46,230 nt of DNA, from the NCBI GenBank assembly GCA_949738465.1, contig CATJBQ010000094.1, positions 1-46,230 on the forward strand, in the 5' to 3' direction. The first letter of the stretch is position 1, and the number at the start of each line of letters is the position of its first letter. Under the pieces are notes generated by a model that saw only the letters and a program-made list of their open reading frames with translations, ran no database searches and was not told the DNA's origin. The stretch is from an uncultured Lachnospiraceae bacterium. GTDB lineage: Bacteria > Bacillota > Clostridia > Lachnospirales > Lachnospiraceae. Positions 6,623-15,551 of the stretch are shown here, piece by piece. Both the position numbers and the translations under genes were made by a program.

Positions 6623-7746
6623 TCCATTTTAACGAACCGCCTTTCACGGGAAAAGAATTTGAGTACATGCGCCAGACGGTGGAGCAGGCGCATATCTGTG
6701 GAGACGGATATTTTACAAAAAAGTGCCATGCCTGGATGGAAGAACGGATGCAGTCGCCCAAGGTGCTGCTGACAACCTCCTGTACCCATGCCCTGGAAAT
6801 GGCCGCACTGCTTCTGGAGATCCGGCCGGGGGATGAGGTGATTATGCCTTCTTATACCTTTGCATCTACGGCAGACGCTTTTGTGATGCGGGGGGCCAGG
6901 GTTGTTTTTGTGGATATCCGTCCGGATACGATGAACATGGATGAAACGCTTATTGAGGACGCCATTACAGAGCGGACCAGGGCGATCTGTGTGATGCATT
7001 ATGCCGGGGTGGCATGTGAGATGGATACGATAATGGGACTGGCTAAAAAGTATAGCTTGGCGGTGGTGGAGGATGCGGCCCAGGCGGTAATGAGCCGTTA
7101 TAAGGGGATACCTCTGGGGAGTATCGGCGATTATGGGTGCTTTTCCTTTCATGAGACAAAGAATTATTCCATGGGTGAGGGCGGAGCACTGTTGATCCGT
7201 GCTATTGCCAACCGGGAGCGGGCTGAGATTATCCGGGAAAAGGGAACGGACCGCAGTAAATTCTGGCGGGGCGAGGTGGATAAGTATACCTGGGTGGAAT
7301 TTGGCTCCTCCTATCTGCCCAGCGATCTGAATGCGGCTTATCTGTGGGCGCAGTTGGAGCTGGCGGATGAGATCAATGACAGACGTTTGGAGCTGTGGAA
7401 GATTTATGCCAGAGAGTTGCAGGCTCTGGCGGAGGAAGGGAAGATCCAGCTTCCCTTTGTGCCTCGGGATTGTGAACACAACGCACATATGTTCTATATC
7501 AAGACGGCGGATATCGGACAGCGCAGCGAGTTGATTTCTTATTTGAAGGAGCGCAAGGTTGGTGCAGTTTTTCACTATATTCCGCTCCATACCGTTGCCG
7601 CCGGGAAAAAGTATGGCGTATTCCACGGGGAGGACCGATATACCACCAGGGAGAGTGAGCGTTTGCTGCGCCTGCCGATGCATAACAATGTTACGAAAGA
7701 AAACGTATTGTATGTTTGCGAGAAAATCAGAGAGTTTTATCGCTAA
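6619..7746 (+). CDS. wecE: dTDP-4-amino-4,6-dideoxygalactose transaminase (WecE/RffA-type)
   Basis: A 375-residue PLP enzyme of the DegT/DnrJ/EryC1 family, closely resembling enterobacterial WecE along its whole length. Examples are CGDGYFTKKC (27-36), GDEVIMPSYTFASTADAF (71-88) and FHETKNY (177-183) with the PLP lysine K181. WecE aminates dTDP-4-keto-6-deoxyglucose to dTDP-4-amino-4,6-dideoxygalactose using glutamate. The ATG at 6619 is preferred over GTG 6610 because it overlaps the upstream stop and has GGAAAG at good spacing; the protein then starts MIHFNEPPF, like the family. It suggests that the surface polymer contains an amino-dideoxy sugar. The RmlA/RmlB steps needed for its substrate are not in the window. 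Confidence 0.9.
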   Translation: MIHFNEPPFTGKEFEYMRQTVEQAHICGDGYFTKKCHAWMEERMQSPKVLLTTSCTHALEMAALLLEIRPGDEVIMPSYTFASTADAFVMRGARVVFVDIRPDTMNMDETLIEDAITERTRAICVMHYAGVACEMDTIMGLAKKYSLAVVEDAAQAVMSRYKGIPLGSIGDYGCFSFHETKNYSMGEGGALLIRAIANRERAEIIREKGTDRSKFWRGEVDKYTWVEFGSSYLPSDLNAAYLWAQLELADEINDRRLELWKIYARELQALAEEGKIQLPFVPRDCEHNAHMFYIKTADIGQRSELISYLKERKVGAVFHYIPLHTVAAGKKYGVFHGEDRYTTRESERLLRLPMHNNVTKENVLYVCEKIREFYR

Positions 7747-7785
7747 GCCGATAGAAGTGAAAGGGCTATGAAGGAAATTGTTTCT

Positions 7786-8730
7786 ATGAAGAAGATATCA
7801 TTTGTGATTCCGTGCTATAATTCGGAGCATACGATTGGCCATGTGGTTGCGGAGATCGGGCAGGCTTTTGGCAGCAATCAGCGATATGAATATGAGATTA
7901 TTCTGGTCAATGATGCGTCCCCGAAGGATGATACGCTGGGGGCGGTCACAAGGCTGGCCAGGGAAAATGAACGGGTGACGGCCGTTGACCTTTCCAGGAA
8001 TTTTGGACAGGACAGCGCGTTGCTGGCAGGCTACTCTGTTTCTACCGGCGATTATGTGGTGTCTTTGGATGATGACGGACAGAATCCGGCCGCCGAGGCC
8101 TGGAAGCTTTTGGACAAGCTGGAGGAAGGCTGGGATGTGGTTTTTGGCCGTTATCACCAGAAAAAGCATAGCTGGATCAAGAACCTGGGCAGCCGGGTCA
8201 ATGACTGGATGGCATGTATTCTTTTGGATAAGCCGAAGAATCTGCGGTTGTGCAGTTATTTCGCCATGAATCGTTTTGTGGTGGACGAGATGAAGCAGGA
8301 CCGCAATTCGTTTCCCTATATCTGGGGGTTGATCCTGCGCACGACCCATCGGATTACGAATGTTTATATTGAGCATCGTGCCCGGGAGGAGGGAAAGTCG
8401 AATTTCACCTTGCGGAAATGTCTTAAGGTCTGGATGAATGGTTTTATTGCTTTTTCGGTGAAGCCGCTGCGCTTTTCCTCCTTTGTGGGAACCCTGGTGG
8501 CGTTGGCGGGATTCGTTTATGGGCTGCTTATTATCATCCGGCAGATGATCTGGGGGGAACCGGTGGAGGGGTGGAGCTCCCTGATGGTGACGGTGCTACT
8601 TCTTGGCGGCGTAATTTTGATGATGCTGGGACTGATGGGAGAGTATATTGGCCGCATGAATATTAATCTGAACAATACCCCGCCTCCATATATCATCCGG
8701 AGTATTGAGCGTGGAGAGGATGGGGAGTGA
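7786..8730 (+). CDS. GT2 polyprenyl-phosphate glycosyltransferase (GtrB/ArnC/DPM-like)
   Basis: A 314-residue family 2 glycosyltransferase with an N-terminal GT-A domain and two C-terminal membrane helices (about 227-249 and 262-285). Seen are FVIPCYNSE (6-14), LVNDASP (40-46), RNFGQDSALLAGY (71-83) and the metal site SLDDDGQNP (93-101), the pattern of polyprenyl-phosphate glucose, mannose or Ara4N transferases. It would load a sugar onto undecaprenyl phosphate on the inner membrane face. The start at 7786 is chosen because AAGGAA lies 9 nt upstream; ATG 7768 is in frame but its GGG is too close. A GtrA-like protein, the usual flippase partner, is encoded at 18571. The sugar transferred cannot be told. 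Confidence 0.85.
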   Translation: MKKISFVIPCYNSEHTIGHVVAEIGQAFGSNQRYEYEIILVNDASPKDDTLGAVTRLARENERVTAVDLSRNFGQDSALLAGYSVSTGDYVVSLDDDGQNPAAEAWKLLDKLEEGWDVVFGRYHQKKHSWIKNLGSRVNDWMACILLDKPKNLRLCSYFAMNRFVVDEMKQDRNSFPYIWGLILRTTHRITNVYIEHRAREEGKSNFTLRKCLKVWMNGFIAFSVKPLRFSSFVGTLVALAGFVYGLLIIIRQMIWGEPVEGWSSLMVTVLLLGGVILMMLGLMGEYIGRMNINLNNTPPPYIIRSIERGEDGE

Positions 8731-8744
8731 CGGGAGGCTTATAA

Positions 8745-10565
8745 ATGAAAGGCTTGCTGGGAAAAATAAAAAAAGCATGGAGACTGCTTGGAGAATATGG
8801 AGTGAAGGAGTTTGGCTGCCGTCTGAAGGAGCATTTCCGGAAAAAAGAGATTCCATACGAAAAATGGAGACGGAATCATATTCCTGCCAGCGAAGAATTG
8901 GAGAGGCAACGGAGAGAGCAATTGGCCTGGAAAGAACGGCCACTGATCAGTCTTGCGGTGTCTGTGCGTCATATGCCGGAAGTATTTGTTCGGAAAATGG
9001 TTGAATCTGTGCAAAAGCAGACGTATACAAACTGGCAAATGTGCATTGCAGACGGAAGCGGGGATGAAGGGATACAAAAGCTGGTGGAGGAATGCCAACG
9101 GTGTGGCTGCAATATCCGATATTGCAAAACAGAGAAGAACACCAGTATGGTGGAAAATGCAAATGCTGCGCTGCACCTGGCGGAAGGGGCCTGGATCGGT
9201 CTGCTGGATGCGGGAGATTTGCTGGAGGAGCATGCGCTGTATGAGACAGCAAAGATGATCTGCCGGAATTCATTGACAGATATCATTTATACGGATGAAG
9301 ATCGCTTGTCCAGCGGAGGAACGTATACAGACCCAGGATTCAAACCAGACTTCAGCCCCGACCTCCTTCGTTCCAACAATTACATTATGCATTTTTTTGT
9401 TTTTCGGAAGGCATTGCTAGAAAACACAGGAGGTTTTTTAACAGAATACGAGGGTGCACAGGACTACGATTTCATACTCCGATGCACGGAAAATGCCAGA
9501 AAAATCTGCCATATTCCCCAGATTCTTTATCATTGGAGAACCCATGAAGCATCTACTTCGGAAAATCCAAAGAGCAAGCTTTATGCGTTTGAAGCGGGGC
9601 GGCGTGCGATTGAGGCACATCTACGGCGGCAAGGGGTGGAAGGGATTGTGTCCATGCGCCAGGGAGAGGAATTGGGGTTTTATGATGTGAGATATCCGGT
9701 GCAGGGCCAGCCGCTGGTATCGATTTTGATTCCCAATAAAGACCAGTCTGAGCTTCTGGATGCCTGCATCCAATCCATCGAACGTTCCACGTATCCATAT
9801 GTGGAAATTATAATCATAGAGAACAATAGTGTTGATTCAAAAACCTTCGAATACTACGAGACTTTGGAAAAAAGACGTTATCCCGTAAGCGTGATAACAT
9901 GGAGCGGGAATTTTAATTACTCTGCCATTAACAATTTCGGCGTTTCCCATGCCAGGGGAGATTATCTGGTACTTTTGAATAATGATATTGAGATCATAAG
10001 CCCGGACTGGCTGGAACAGATGCTTGGCAACTGCCAGCGGCCTGAGGTGGGAATTGCAGGTGCAAGGCTTTATTATCCGGATGATACGATCCAGCATGCG
10101 GGGATTGTGCTGGGAATGGGCGAGGGAATTATGAGCGGAGGCGTGGCGGGCAGTGTATTTGTGGGAATGCATCGAAGCAGGGACGGATATCTCCACAAAG
10201 CAGCTCTGCAGTTAAATTACAGTGCGGTGACCGCGGCATGCCTTATGGTGCAACGGAGTATTTATGAAGAAGTGGGAGGATTGGAGGAAGAACTGGCGGT
10301 GGCGTTTAATGACGTCGATTTTTGCCTGAAAGTGCGAAAGGCCGGATATCTGGTGGTTTATGATCCTCATGTGGAAGCGTATCATTACGAGTCAAAATCA
10401 CGTGGGGCGGAGGATACGCCGGAGAAGATCCGTCGGTTTCAGGGCGAGGTGGATTATATGAAAGAGAAGTGGGGAACGCTGCTGTCCGACGATCCTTACT
10501 ACAACCGGAATTTGTCCCTGCGAAGCGGTTATAAGCTTCGGACACGAAACCGTCACAAACAATAA
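8745..10565 (+). CDS. Double-domain family 2 glycosyltransferase
   Basis: A 606-residue protein with two GT2 domains. The first (about 66-300) has IADGSGDEG and a site reading LLDAGD (153-158) where the paralogue downstream has LLDHDD, so its metal-binding motif is altered and it may be inactive. The second (about 321-570) has SILIPNKDQSE (326-336), ENNSVD, and LLNNDIE (410-416), a normal variant of the acidic site in this family, followed by AFNDVDFCLK. Such proteins extend rhamnan- or teichuronic-like chains. Its N-terminal 300 residues are clearly related to the next gene's product, so the two arose by duplication. It follows the upstream GT2 gene by 14 bp. Substrate unknown. Confidence 0.82.
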   Translation: MKGLLGKIKKAWRLLGEYGVKEFGCRLKEHFRKKEIPYEKWRRNHIPASEELERQRREQLAWKERPLISLAVSVRHMPEVFVRKMVESVQKQTYTNWQMCIADGSGDEGIQKLVEECQRCGCNIRYCKTEKNTSMVENANAALHLAEGAWIGLLDAGDLLEEHALYETAKMICRNSLTDIIYTDEDRLSSGGTYTDPGFKPDFSPDLLRSNNYIMHFFVFRKALLENTGGFLTEYEGAQDYDFILRCTENARKICHIPQILYHWRTHEASTSENPKSKLYAFEAGRRAIEAHLRRQGVEGIVSMRQGEELGFYDVRYPVQGQPLVSILIPNKDQSELLDACIQSIERSTYPYVEIIIIENNSVDSKTFEYYETLEKRRYPVSVITWSGNFNYSAINNFGVSHARGDYLVLLNNDIEIISPDWLEQMLGNCQRPEVGIAGARLYYPDDTIQHAGIVLGMGEGIMSGGVAGSVFVGMHRSRDGYLHKAALQLNYSAVTAACLMVQRSIYEEVGGLEEELAVAFNDVDFCLKVRKAGYLVVYDPHVEAYHYESKSRGAEDTPEKIRRFQGEVDYMKEKWGTLLSDDPYYNRNLSLRSGYKLRTRNRHKQ

Positions 10566-10579
10566 ACAGGAGAAGCAAA

Positions 10580-12019
10580 ATGGGAGCAGCAGCGCGCATT
10601 TATGGCATTTTCAAGCGATATACCATAGGGGAAATCTATTACCGGATACGGGAAAAAATGTCCATGCCATACCGCGATTACGATACAAAAAAAGAGACCT
10701 TCTGGCCGGGCAGGCAGGAGCTTCTTAAGCAGAGCGAGGCGTGCCAAAGCTGGAAGGAGCAGCCGCTCATCAGCATTGTAGTGCCGGCCTTTGAGACGCC
10801 GGAGCGGTATGTGAGAGAACTGGTGGACTCGGTGCAGGCACAGACCTATCCCAACTGGGAGCTTTGTATTGTGGACGGCAGCCGTACGGAACAGGTTCAG
10901 ACACTGCTGCAGAAGGCTTACGGGCAGGAAAGTCGGATTACCTATCACAGATTGAAGGAAAACCGCGGTATTTCAGGCAACACGAACCAGGGCTTTGCGC
11001 TGGCCAGGGGCCAATATGTGGCTCTGCTGGACCATGATGATCTGCTGGCGCCCGATGCGTTGTATGAGATGGCCCAAGCAGCCCTTGAGACAGGCGGGGA
11101 ATTATTCTACTCCGACGAAGACAAGGTAAACGCAGATACCACGAAATATTTTGAACCACATTTCAAATTGGACTACAATGAGGAACTGTTGTTCGGGTAC
11201 AATTATATTTGCCATCTTCTGATGGTTTCCAGAGCGCTTCTGGACCGGGTGGGCGGGGAGGACAGCGCTTACGACGGGGCCCAGGATTATGACCTGGTGC
11301 TGCGATGCACCGAAGCGGCGGAGCGGATTATCCATGTGCCGAAGATTCTTTATCATTGGAGGGCGCATGGTGGCTCTACGGCCGGGAATGCCGACAGCAA
11401 GGGATATGCGAGGGATGCGGGAAAGCAGCTTTTGGAGGCGGCATTGACAAGAAGGGGCTGGCGTGGTAGTGTGGAAGCAGGACATGCGCCGGGAACCTAC
11501 CATATCAAATATCAATTTCCGCCCGGGCAGCGTATCGCCCTGCTTGCCTGGGGAGATCCCTCCCGGGAGTGGGAGCGGGTGAAGGGGCAGATGGAGCGGG
11601 AGCTTGACAGCCTGGAAGCGGACTGGTTCTGGCGGGAAGAACCCGACGGCCCTAAGCCGGACCGGTCCTGGCCGGAAGGACAGGCGGCGTATGTGATTTC
11701 TGTTTGCCGGGAGGTAAAATCCCTTGTACCGGGAAGCCTGGCCCGGCTGTTAGGAAGCTGCCACAGAAGCCATGTATCCGGGGTCTGCGGAAAGGTGGTC
11801 CGCAGGGGAAAAGTGGCTCATTGCGGTTATTGGATCAGGGAATCCCACAGACAGCCGCGGTTTCAGGGGTTGCCCATGCACTACGAAGGATATGCCCGGC
11901 GGGCGGCGCTGGCCGCCTGCGTAGACGGCCTGGGAAGAGAACTCTGTGTGGAAAAAACAGGCGCCCAAAACGGCGCGAAGCTGGTGGAGCCTGCGGCACA
12001 GATTGTACTAAGAGGGTAA
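10580..12019 (+). CDS. Family 2 glycosyltransferase with degenerate C-terminal half
   Basis: A 479-residue protein. Residues 62-300 form a GT2 domain with SIVVPAFETPERY (65-77), IVDGSR (97-102), and an intact LLDHDDLL (149-156). It keeps the EGAQD/DGAQD and ILYHWR blocks of its upstream paralogue. The rest (about 310-479) lies where the paralogue has its second GT2 domain, but I find no NND or DxD site, so it looks like a decayed second domain. Together the pair have opposite healthy and altered sites (see findings). AGGAG precedes the ATG, and the upstream gene ends 14 bp before. Substrate unknown. Confidence 0.82.
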   Translation: MGAAARIYGIFKRYTIGEIYYRIREKMSMPYRDYDTKKETFWPGRQELLKQSEACQSWKEQPLISIVVPAFETPERYVRELVDSVQAQTYPNWELCIVDGSRTEQVQTLLQKAYGQESRITYHRLKENRGISGNTNQGFALARGQYVALLDHDDLLAPDALYEMAQAALETGGELFYSDEDKVNADTTKYFEPHFKLDYNEELLFGYNYICHLLMVSRALLDRVGGEDSAYDGAQDYDLVLRCTEAAERIIHVPKILYHWRAHGGSTAGNADSKGYARDAGKQLLEAALTRRGWRGSVEAGHAPGTYHIKYQFPPGQRIALLAWGDPSREWERVKGQMERELDSLEADWFWREEPDGPKPDRSWPEGQAAYVISVCREVKSLVPGSLARLLGSCHRSHVSGVCGKVVRRGKVAHCGYWIRESHRQPRFQGLPMHYEGYARRAALAACVDGLGRELCVEKTGAQNGAKLVEPAAQIVLRG

Positions 12020-12024
12020 TAACC

Positions 12025-13443
12025 ATGTATAAGAGACAGAAAAAAAGCTGGGTCAAGCATTTGGATTTTTTGCTGCTTGACATGATATGCTTTGGAGTGG
12101 CATTTTTTATATCCTATCTTGTAAAAATCAGTGGTGAGCCGGAAGCCTACGTCAATATCCGTGCCTCCTACAGCAGACTGGTATTATTTTTGCTGCTGGT
12201 GGATATCTGTATCGCTTTTTTCTCAGAGCCGTACACGGGAATTCTTCGGAGAACCAGATGGGATGAACTGAAGGCGGCTATCACCCATTGTACGATTGTG
12301 TTCGTGGTTTTGATCATCTATGTGTGGCTGACAAAGCAGAGCGAGATTTTTTCCAGGCAGATTTTACTGGTGTTCTGGGGCTTATCGCTGGTGTTCGTAT
12401 ATTTCAGCCGTTGTGTCTGGAAGATTATTCTGCGGCAGAGAATGATCCATGGTGAAAAATTTGTCAAATTTGTCATTATCACGGAGAACCGTTATGCGGA
12501 GAGCTGTGTGGAGGATTTCCAGAGTAACCGTTATAAGGAATATGAAGTGACCGGTGTTATTATTGTGGACCGGGACCGCACCGGGGAGCGGATTGGCGGG
12601 GTGCCAGTGGTGGCCTCTGCGGATGGCTGTCTGGAATATATCCGGACCCATGTGGTGGACGAGGTGCTGATTAACGGGAATACCAGGGAGAGCAGCGAGG
12701 CTTTGGCGGAGGAGCTTTTGGAGCTGGGGGTTACGGTACATTTTTATCTGGTACATGCCTCCAGCATGCGGCCCAACCGGATGGTGAACCAGTATGGCCA
12801 GTATATCGTTTTGACCAGCAGCATGAAGATTGCCTCCAATTATCAGATTTTTATCAAACGGACCATGGATATTGTGGGCAGTGCCATAGGATTGCTTTTT
12901 ACGGGCGTGGCTTTTCTGATCTTTGCTCCGGTGATCAAAATACAGTCGCCGGGGCCGGTGTTTTACTCCCAGACAAGAATCGGGCGGAATGGCCGGCGGT
13001 TTAAATTCCACAAGTTCCGGACTATGGTGGTAAATGCGGACCAGATGAAGGAAGAACTGATGGAGCAAAATGAGATGGACGGCCACATGTTTAAGATGAA
13101 GGACGATCCCAGGATTTTTGGCATCGGAAAGGTGATGCGGAAGTTTTCCATCGATGAACTGCCCCAGTTCTGGAATGTTTTAAAGGGGGACATGAGCCTT
13201 GTGGGGACGAGGCCCCCCACAGAAGATGAGTTTGAGCAATACGAGCTGCATCATAAGGCGCGCCTGGGGATTAAGCCCGGATTGACCGGCATGTGGCAGG
13301 TCAGCGGCCGCAGTGAGATCCAGGATTTTGAAGAGGTAGTGGGTCTGGATACGTATTATATCAGCAACTGGACGCTGGGTCTGGATCTTAAAATATTGTT
13401 TAAGACCATTGCGGTGGTTTTATCGGGAAAAGGGTCAGAATAA
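12025..13443 (+). CDS. Undecaprenyl-phosphate sugar phosphotransferase (WbaP/EpsL-like priming enzyme)
   Basis: A 472-residue initiating transferase. Four to five membrane helices (about 13-135) are followed by a nucleotide-binding CoA_binding_3-like domain (about 140-260) and the bacterial sugar transferase domain (about 277-472). The latter has KRTMDIVGS, PGPVFYSQTRIG, FKFHKFRTM, LPQFWNVLKGDMSLVGTRP and GLTGMWQVSGR, all standard for the family. It transfers a hexose-1-phosphate from a nucleotide sugar to undecaprenyl phosphate, the first step of the repeat unit. The ATG at 12025 follows the previous stop by 5 bp; the longer in-frame upstream stretch overlaps the GT gene and is not real. It is usually a key control point for the pathway. 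Confidence 0.92.
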   Translation: MYKRQKKSWVKHLDFLLLDMICFGVAFFISYLVKISGEPEAYVNIRASYSRLVLFLLLVDICIAFFSEPYTGILRRTRWDELKAAITHCTIVFVVLIIYVWLTKQSEIFSRQILLVFWGLSLVFVYFSRCVWKIILRQRMIHGEKFVKFVIITENRYAESCVEDFQSNRYKEYEVTGVIIVDRDRTGERIGGVPVVASADGCLEYIRTHVVDEVLINGNTRESSEALAEELLELGVTVHFYLVHASSMRPNRMVNQYGQYIVLTSSMKIASNYQIFIKRTMDIVGSAIGLLFTGVAFLIFAPVIKIQSPGPVFYSQTRIGRNGRRFKFHKFRTMVVNADQMKEELMEQNEMDGHMFKMKDDPRIFGIGKVMRKFSIDELPQFWNVLKGDMSLVGTRPPTEDEFEQYELHHKARLGIKPGLTGMWQVSGRSEIQDFEEVVGLDTYYISNWTLGLDLKILFKTIAVVLSGKGSE

Positions 13444-13457
13444 GGAACGGCAGAACT

Positions 13458-14639
13458 ATGAGAGAGATATATGTGATCGGAAGTAAAGGCATTCCGGCAG
13501 GGTACGGCGGATTTGAAACCTTTGTGGAGCATTTGGTGAGGGAACGGCAAAGCAGCCGGATCCGCTATCACGTTGCCTGTATGGATAACGTAAGCGGCCA
13601 GAAGGAGTATTACGGGGCGGACTGTTTTCATTTGAAAGTACCGCCCATCGGCCCGGCGAAGGCGGTCTGGTATGATCTGGCGGCCCTTCGCTGGTGCCTT
13701 AAGGATATCCGCAGGCGGAAGGTAAAGGATCCCGTGATTTATGTGCTGGCCTGCCGCATCGGTCCTTTTATCCGTCTGCCCAAAAGAAAACTGAAGAAGC
13801 TGGGCGGCGTACTGTATGTTAATCCGGACGGACATGAATGGCTGCGGGCAAAATGGAACCGCCTGATCCGCAGATACTGGAAATATTCGGAAAAGGGAAT
13901 GGTAAAGCACGCGGATCTATTAATCTGTGATTCAAAAAATATCCAGTATTATATACAGAAAGAATACAAATGCTATAAACCACAAACCGTGTTTCTTGCC
14001 TATGGAACCAATGTGGGGACACAGGGCCGCGAAGCAAAGCAGAAGATACGGGAATGGCTTTTGCAAAACGGGATTACAGAAGGAGAATATTACCTGGTGG
14101 TGGGGCGTTTTGTGCCGGAGAACAATTATGAGACGATGATCCGGGAATTTCTGGAAAGCCATACCAGGAGACGGCTGGTTTTGATCACGAATGTGGAGCA
14201 GAATGGATTTTACCAGCAGCTTCGGCGCGCCACCGGGTTTGCGGAGGATTCCAGGGTCTGCTTTGCCGGAACCGTTTATGATGAGGAGCTTCTGACACAG
14301 ATCCGCCAGAGCGCCTATGGCTATCTGCATGGGCATGAGGTGGGAGGGACGAATCCGTCGCTGCTGGAGGCCCTTGCCGCCACGGATCTGAACCTTCTGC
14401 TGGATGTGGGCTTTAACCGGGAGGTGGGCGGTGAGGCGGCCCTCTACTGGACCAAGGAGAGGGGCAGCCTGGCGTCGCTGCTGGAGCGGGCAGATCAGAT
14501 GTCCGGGGAAGAACGGGAGGCTTACGGGATCCGGGCCAGAGCGCGGATGCAGGAGCATTATAGCTGGCAGAAGATCATTGGGCAGTACGAAGCGCTTTTT
14601 TTGGAGGGACGGACAGGAGGGCAGGAAAATGAAGGATGA
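13458..14639 (+). CDS. DUF1972 family glycosyltransferase (Cps2T/rhamnosyltransferase-like, GT4)
   Basis: A 393-residue GT-B enzyme. The N-terminus has IGSKGIPAGYGGFETFVE (about 7-24), the hallmark of the DUF1972 domain found in capsular rhamnosyltransferases such as Cps2T. The C-terminal half has the GT4 elements VVGRFVPENNYE and HGHEVGGTNPSLLEALA, with the donor-binding E of the family. It likely adds the second sugar, often rhamnose, to the lipid-linked primer made by the preceding WbaP-like enzyme; this is the known order in pneumococcal loci and is inferred here. The start lies 14 bp after the previous gene. Its end overlaps the next gene by 11 bp. Confidence 0.88.
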   Translation: MREIYVIGSKGIPAGYGGFETFVEHLVRERQSSRIRYHVACMDNVSGQKEYYGADCFHLKVPPIGPAKAVWYDLAALRWCLKDIRRRKVKDPVIYVLACRIGPFIRLPKRKLKKLGGVLYVNPDGHEWLRAKWNRLIRRYWKYSEKGMVKHADLLICDSKNIQYYIQKEYKCYKPQTVFLAYGTNVGTQGREAKQKIREWLLQNGITEGEYYLVVGRFVPENNYETMIREFLESHTRRRLVLITNVEQNGFYQQLRRATGFAEDSRVCFAGTVYDEELLTQIRQSAYGYLHGHEVGGTNPSLLEALAATDLNLLLDVGFNREVGGEAALYWTKERGSLASLLERADQMSGEEREAYGIRARARMQEHYSWQKIIGQYEALFLEGRTGGQENEG

Positions 14640-15351
14640 GATCCGGATTTCTGTGGCTATGATTACTTTTAATGGCGAAAAATATTTACGGCAGCAGATG
14701 GACTCGATCCTGGAAAACCTGTCGCCCCGGGATGAGATCGTGGTTTCCGACGACGGATCTTCTGACCGCACCTGGGAGCTTCTGGAGGCGTATGCGGCAA
14801 GAGACCAAAGGATCCGTGTGTTTCATGGGCCTGGGAGGGGGATCATCGCCAATGTAAACGCGGTGCTGGGCAAATGCCGCGGGAAGTATATCTATCTGTC
14901 GGACCAGGATGATGTGTGGAAGCCCAATAAGGCCGCGCGGGTGCAGCGGTGCTTCGAGGAGGGCAGAGTCCACCTGGTGGTGCATGACAACCAGGTCTGT
15001 AACGAGGATTTGCAGCAGGTACTGGAATCCTCTTTTTTTGCTTTCCGGGGATGCCGTCCCGGGGCTTTTTGGAATATTGTAAAAAATTCCTACATTGGCT
15101 GCTGCATGGCTTTTTCCCGTGAATTACTGGAGAAGGCGCTGCCTATACCGGAAGAGATCCAGATGCATGACCAGTGGCTGGGGCTAATGAACGACCTGTA
15201 TTACAAGGACAGTTGTTTTCTGGAAGAAAAATTGCTCCTGTATCGCAGACATGAAGGCAATGCCTCTGATTTTTCACGAAATTCCCTGGGAAAAATGATA
15301 CGTAACCGGATGATTCTGTTGAAATGTCTGATGAGATATCGAAAAAAATAG
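14629..15351 (+). CDS. Family 2 glycosyltransferase
   Basis: A 240-residue GT2 enzyme. Seen are ISVAMITFNGEKYL near the N-terminus, VVSDDGSSDRTWELL, and YLSDQDDVWKPNK with the metal-binding DQDD motif, plus HDQWLGL, a typical late motif of rhamnosyltransferase-like GT2 proteins. The ATG at 14629 overlaps the previous stop and follows GGAGGGCAGGAAA. It is the last gene of the polysaccharide run before an AT-rich gap. No membrane helix is evident. Acceptor and donor cannot be read. Confidence 0.85.
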   Translation: MKDEIRISVAMITFNGEKYLRQQMDSILENLSPRDEIVVSDDGSSDRTWELLEAYAARDQRIRVFHGPGRGIIANVNAVLGKCRGKYIYLSDQDDVWKPNKAARVQRCFEEGRVHLVVHDNQVCNEDLQQVLESSFFAFRGCRPGAFWNIVKNSYIGCCMAFSRELLEKALPIPEEIQMHDQWLGLMNDLYYKDSCFLEEKLLLYRRHEGNASDFSRNSLGKMIRNRMILLKCLMRYRKK

Positions 15352-15382
15352 AATTTTCAGACAACATTTTCGAGTGAAAATA

Positions 15383-15411
15383 TTGACACTTTTTTCTATT
15401 TCGTTTATATT
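15383..15411 (+). promoter_or_regulatory. Putative sigma-A promoter upstream of the LCP gene
   Basis: A consensus TTGACA at 15383-15388, a 17-bp spacer, and TATATT at 15406-15411 lie in the AT-rich 200-bp gap before the LCP gene. This leaves a leader of about 135 nt before the ATG. A 6-bp hairpin (15366-15371 with 15376-15381) sits just upstream. Confidence 0.7.
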
Positions 15412-15551
15412 TAAATAATATGTGATTAGGGTTTTTCTGCATTTGCAGGATAAATTTATGAAATCTTAAGAAAATCAATGGAATTATATAAAAAAAGTAT
15501 TATATGATACAAGCAGGATTTTATCATTTTAGTAACGAAAGGGAATGGACT

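Noticed and set aside
11704-12024. In-frame upstream extension of the WbaP-like protein
   Set aside because: It overlaps the preceding glycosyltransferase in another frame and has no family similarity; ATG 12025 gives the normal N-terminus.
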